From Pseudanabaena sp. CAN_BIN31 (GTDB lineage Bacteria > Cyanobacteriota > Cyanobacteriia > Pseudanabaenales > Pseudanabaenaceae): a stretch of 15,586 bases of DNA. The stretch is taken from NCBI GenBank assembly GCA_026785865.1, contig JAJAZG010000096.1, positions 1-15,586 of the forward strand, given 5' to 3'. Each line of letters starts with the position of its first letter. The first letter of the stretch is position 1. Shown in pieces: positions 14,725 to 15,586 of the stretch. A model generated the notes under the pieces. That model saw only the letters and a list, made by a program, of their open reading frames with translations, searched no databases and was not told the DNA's origin. A program made the translations under genes and the position numbers.

Positions 14725-14759
14725 AAAGAAAGGGGCGCAATGCGCCCCTTTCTTTTTAT
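14721..14759. terminator. Perfect bidirectional terminator containing both stop codons
   Basis: An 18-bp perfect stem, 14721-14738 with 14742-14759, loop AAT (14739-14741): core AAAGGGGCGC/GCGCCCCTTT with A-rich and T-rich outer arms. The TAA of the transpeptidase (14722-14724) lies in the left arm and the TAA of the MBL-fold gene (complement of 14756-14758) in the right arm. Confidence 0.94.
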
Positions 14760-15538
14760 GATTTTAAGACTCGCACTACTGTCGTTTGCGGTAGGCTACT
14801 AGCCTTGAGTTCTAAAGTTGAACCTTCCAACTTTTTAATAGTATCTTTGGGCATAAGTGCGAGAAACTCATCGACAGATGCTAGTTGACACGATTTGCTC
14901 GATTTATCAGTACGGTAATAGGTAGGAATAACAATGCGGGGATTCAGTTCTTTGACGATCGCCAAAGCTTCTTGCGGAGAATAAGATTTTGCTTGCATGG
15001 GGTCATTGCCCTGAGCATTACCGCCAATGGGCAGAATCAAAACATCAGGACGACCCATGAGAATGCGTTGAGAAGCATCAATTGGGGCGGCGGCTCCACC
15101 TAAATGCAGTACAAAAATACCTGATTGCTTCCAACGCCATGCCACGTTACGTCCAAATCTGCGACCACCGATGCGATCGTGATCCATCGTGATTCCTTGA
15201 AGATTTATGCCTTTAAGATTGTAAGAACCAGGTTCAGATAAAACTCGCGTATCTTTGGGGAGATTCTCTAAATATCCTTCATCAAGTAACCGTGAGCTAA
15301 TCAAAATGTAGTCAGATTTTGCCGTGGGTGAAGTCAAATTGGCAGTACAACCCGCAGGACGAAAAGGATGTGTTAAAAAGCTGACATTATCCCCTGATAT
15401 CAAAAAAGATAGATGCCCAAACCACTGAAGTTTTAGTGTGGAATTGGTTTGCGAATTGGCTGCGTCAGCGATGATTCCTGCGGTAAATGCGGAGATTAGT
15501 CCAGTTTGGGCGAGTCGAAGAATTTGTCTGCGGCGCAT
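14756..15538 (-). CDS. Tat-exported metallo-beta-lactamase-fold protein with degenerate metal site
   Basis: From ATG at 15536-15538 the protein has 260 residues and opens MRRRQILRLAQTGLIS, a twin-arginine signal followed by a hydrophobic segment, so it should be exported folded. An in-frame GTG at 15583 would add 15 residues before the signal and is less likely. The body resembles UlaG-like MBL-fold proteins: LQWFGHLSFLI near the start, a DHDRIGGRRFGRNVAWRW segment, VLHLGGAAAPI, DVLILPIGGNAQG, and RIVIPTYY near the end. The HxHxDH motif that should follow the DYILI strand is replaced by SSRLLDEG, and the last His (usually in PMHY) is Tyr in PTYY. Only a DHD and the LHLGG histidine remain, so zinc hydrolysis is doubtful. 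The substrate is unknown. The gene's 5' flank runs to the window edge. Confidence 0.85.
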   Translation of the reverse strand: MRRRQILRLAQTGLISAFTAGIIADAANSQTNSTLKLQWFGHLSFLISGDNVSFLTHPFRPAGCTANLTSPTAKSDYILISSRLLDEGYLENLPKDTRVLSEPGSYNLKGINLQGITMDHDRIGGRRFGRNVAWRWKQSGIFVLHLGGAAAPIDASQRILMGRPDVLILPIGGNAQGNDPMQAKSYSPQEALAIVKELNPRIVIPTYYRTDKSSKSCQLASVDEFLALMPKDTIKKLEGSTLELKASSLPQTTVVRVLKS

Positions 15539-15586
15539 GTTGTTTTGTTTAGTAAGTATTTTGTAACGTGAGGAATGCCTCACAAC

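Noticed and set aside
15539..15583. GTG start at 15583 for the MBL-fold gene
   Set aside because: The internal ATG at 15538 places the twin-arginine motif at the N-terminus, as expected for a Tat signal.

Overview
The window looks like a chromosomal segment of a cyanobacterium. The evidence is the abundance of the HIP1 octamer GCGATCGC (in genes and spacers), moderately AT-rich DNA, few clear Shine-Dalgarno sites, an rpsU tail of cyanobacterial type, a B12-dependent class II ribonucleotide reductase carrying inteins, and a cell-wall L,D-transpeptidase with SLH repeats. A filamentous Pseudanabaena-like organism is plausible, but that is inference only.

Layout. 1-149 is the 3' end of rpsU (+), closed by a strong hairpin terminator that also serves the convergent secreted nuclease gene (190-702, -). 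Next come, all on the minus strand: a DarT-DarG DNA ADP-ribosylation toxin-antitoxin pair (2466 to 761), a DUF433 antitoxin (2918-3142) overlapping by ATGA a PIN-like DUF5615 toxin gene that carries an internal TAG (2577-2921), a GmrSD-like DUF262/DUF1524 protein (3319-5073) and a 70-residue antitoxin-like protein (5140-5352). A lone short HicB-like gene (5453-5602, +) follows. 5686-10350 (-) is nrdJ, a 1554-residue reading frame made of a 763-residue reductase split by two complete LAGLIDADG inteins. 10462-13512 (-) is a single-chain type IIG-like restriction-modification enzyme. The right end returns to housekeeping functions: an SLH/L,D-transpeptidase (13636-14724, +) and a Tat-exported metallo-beta-lactamase-fold protein with a degenerate metal site (14756-15538, -), converging on a perfect hairpin that contains both stop codons.

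How it works together. Between rpsU and the transpeptidase almost every gene except nrdJ is a defence, toxin-antitoxin or nucleic-acid-attacking function, so this is a small defence island. nrdJ sits inside it and is itself colonised by two homing-type inteins. Both must splice out before the reductase cysteines come together in a working enzyme. Several members show decay or loss of key residues: a stop in the PIN-like toxin, a HicB without HicA, an Arg-to-His change in the nuclease, and missing metal ligands in the MBL-fold protein. No gene-free stretch exceeds 300 bases. I saw no tRNA, rRNA, CRISPR array, IS element or integrase.
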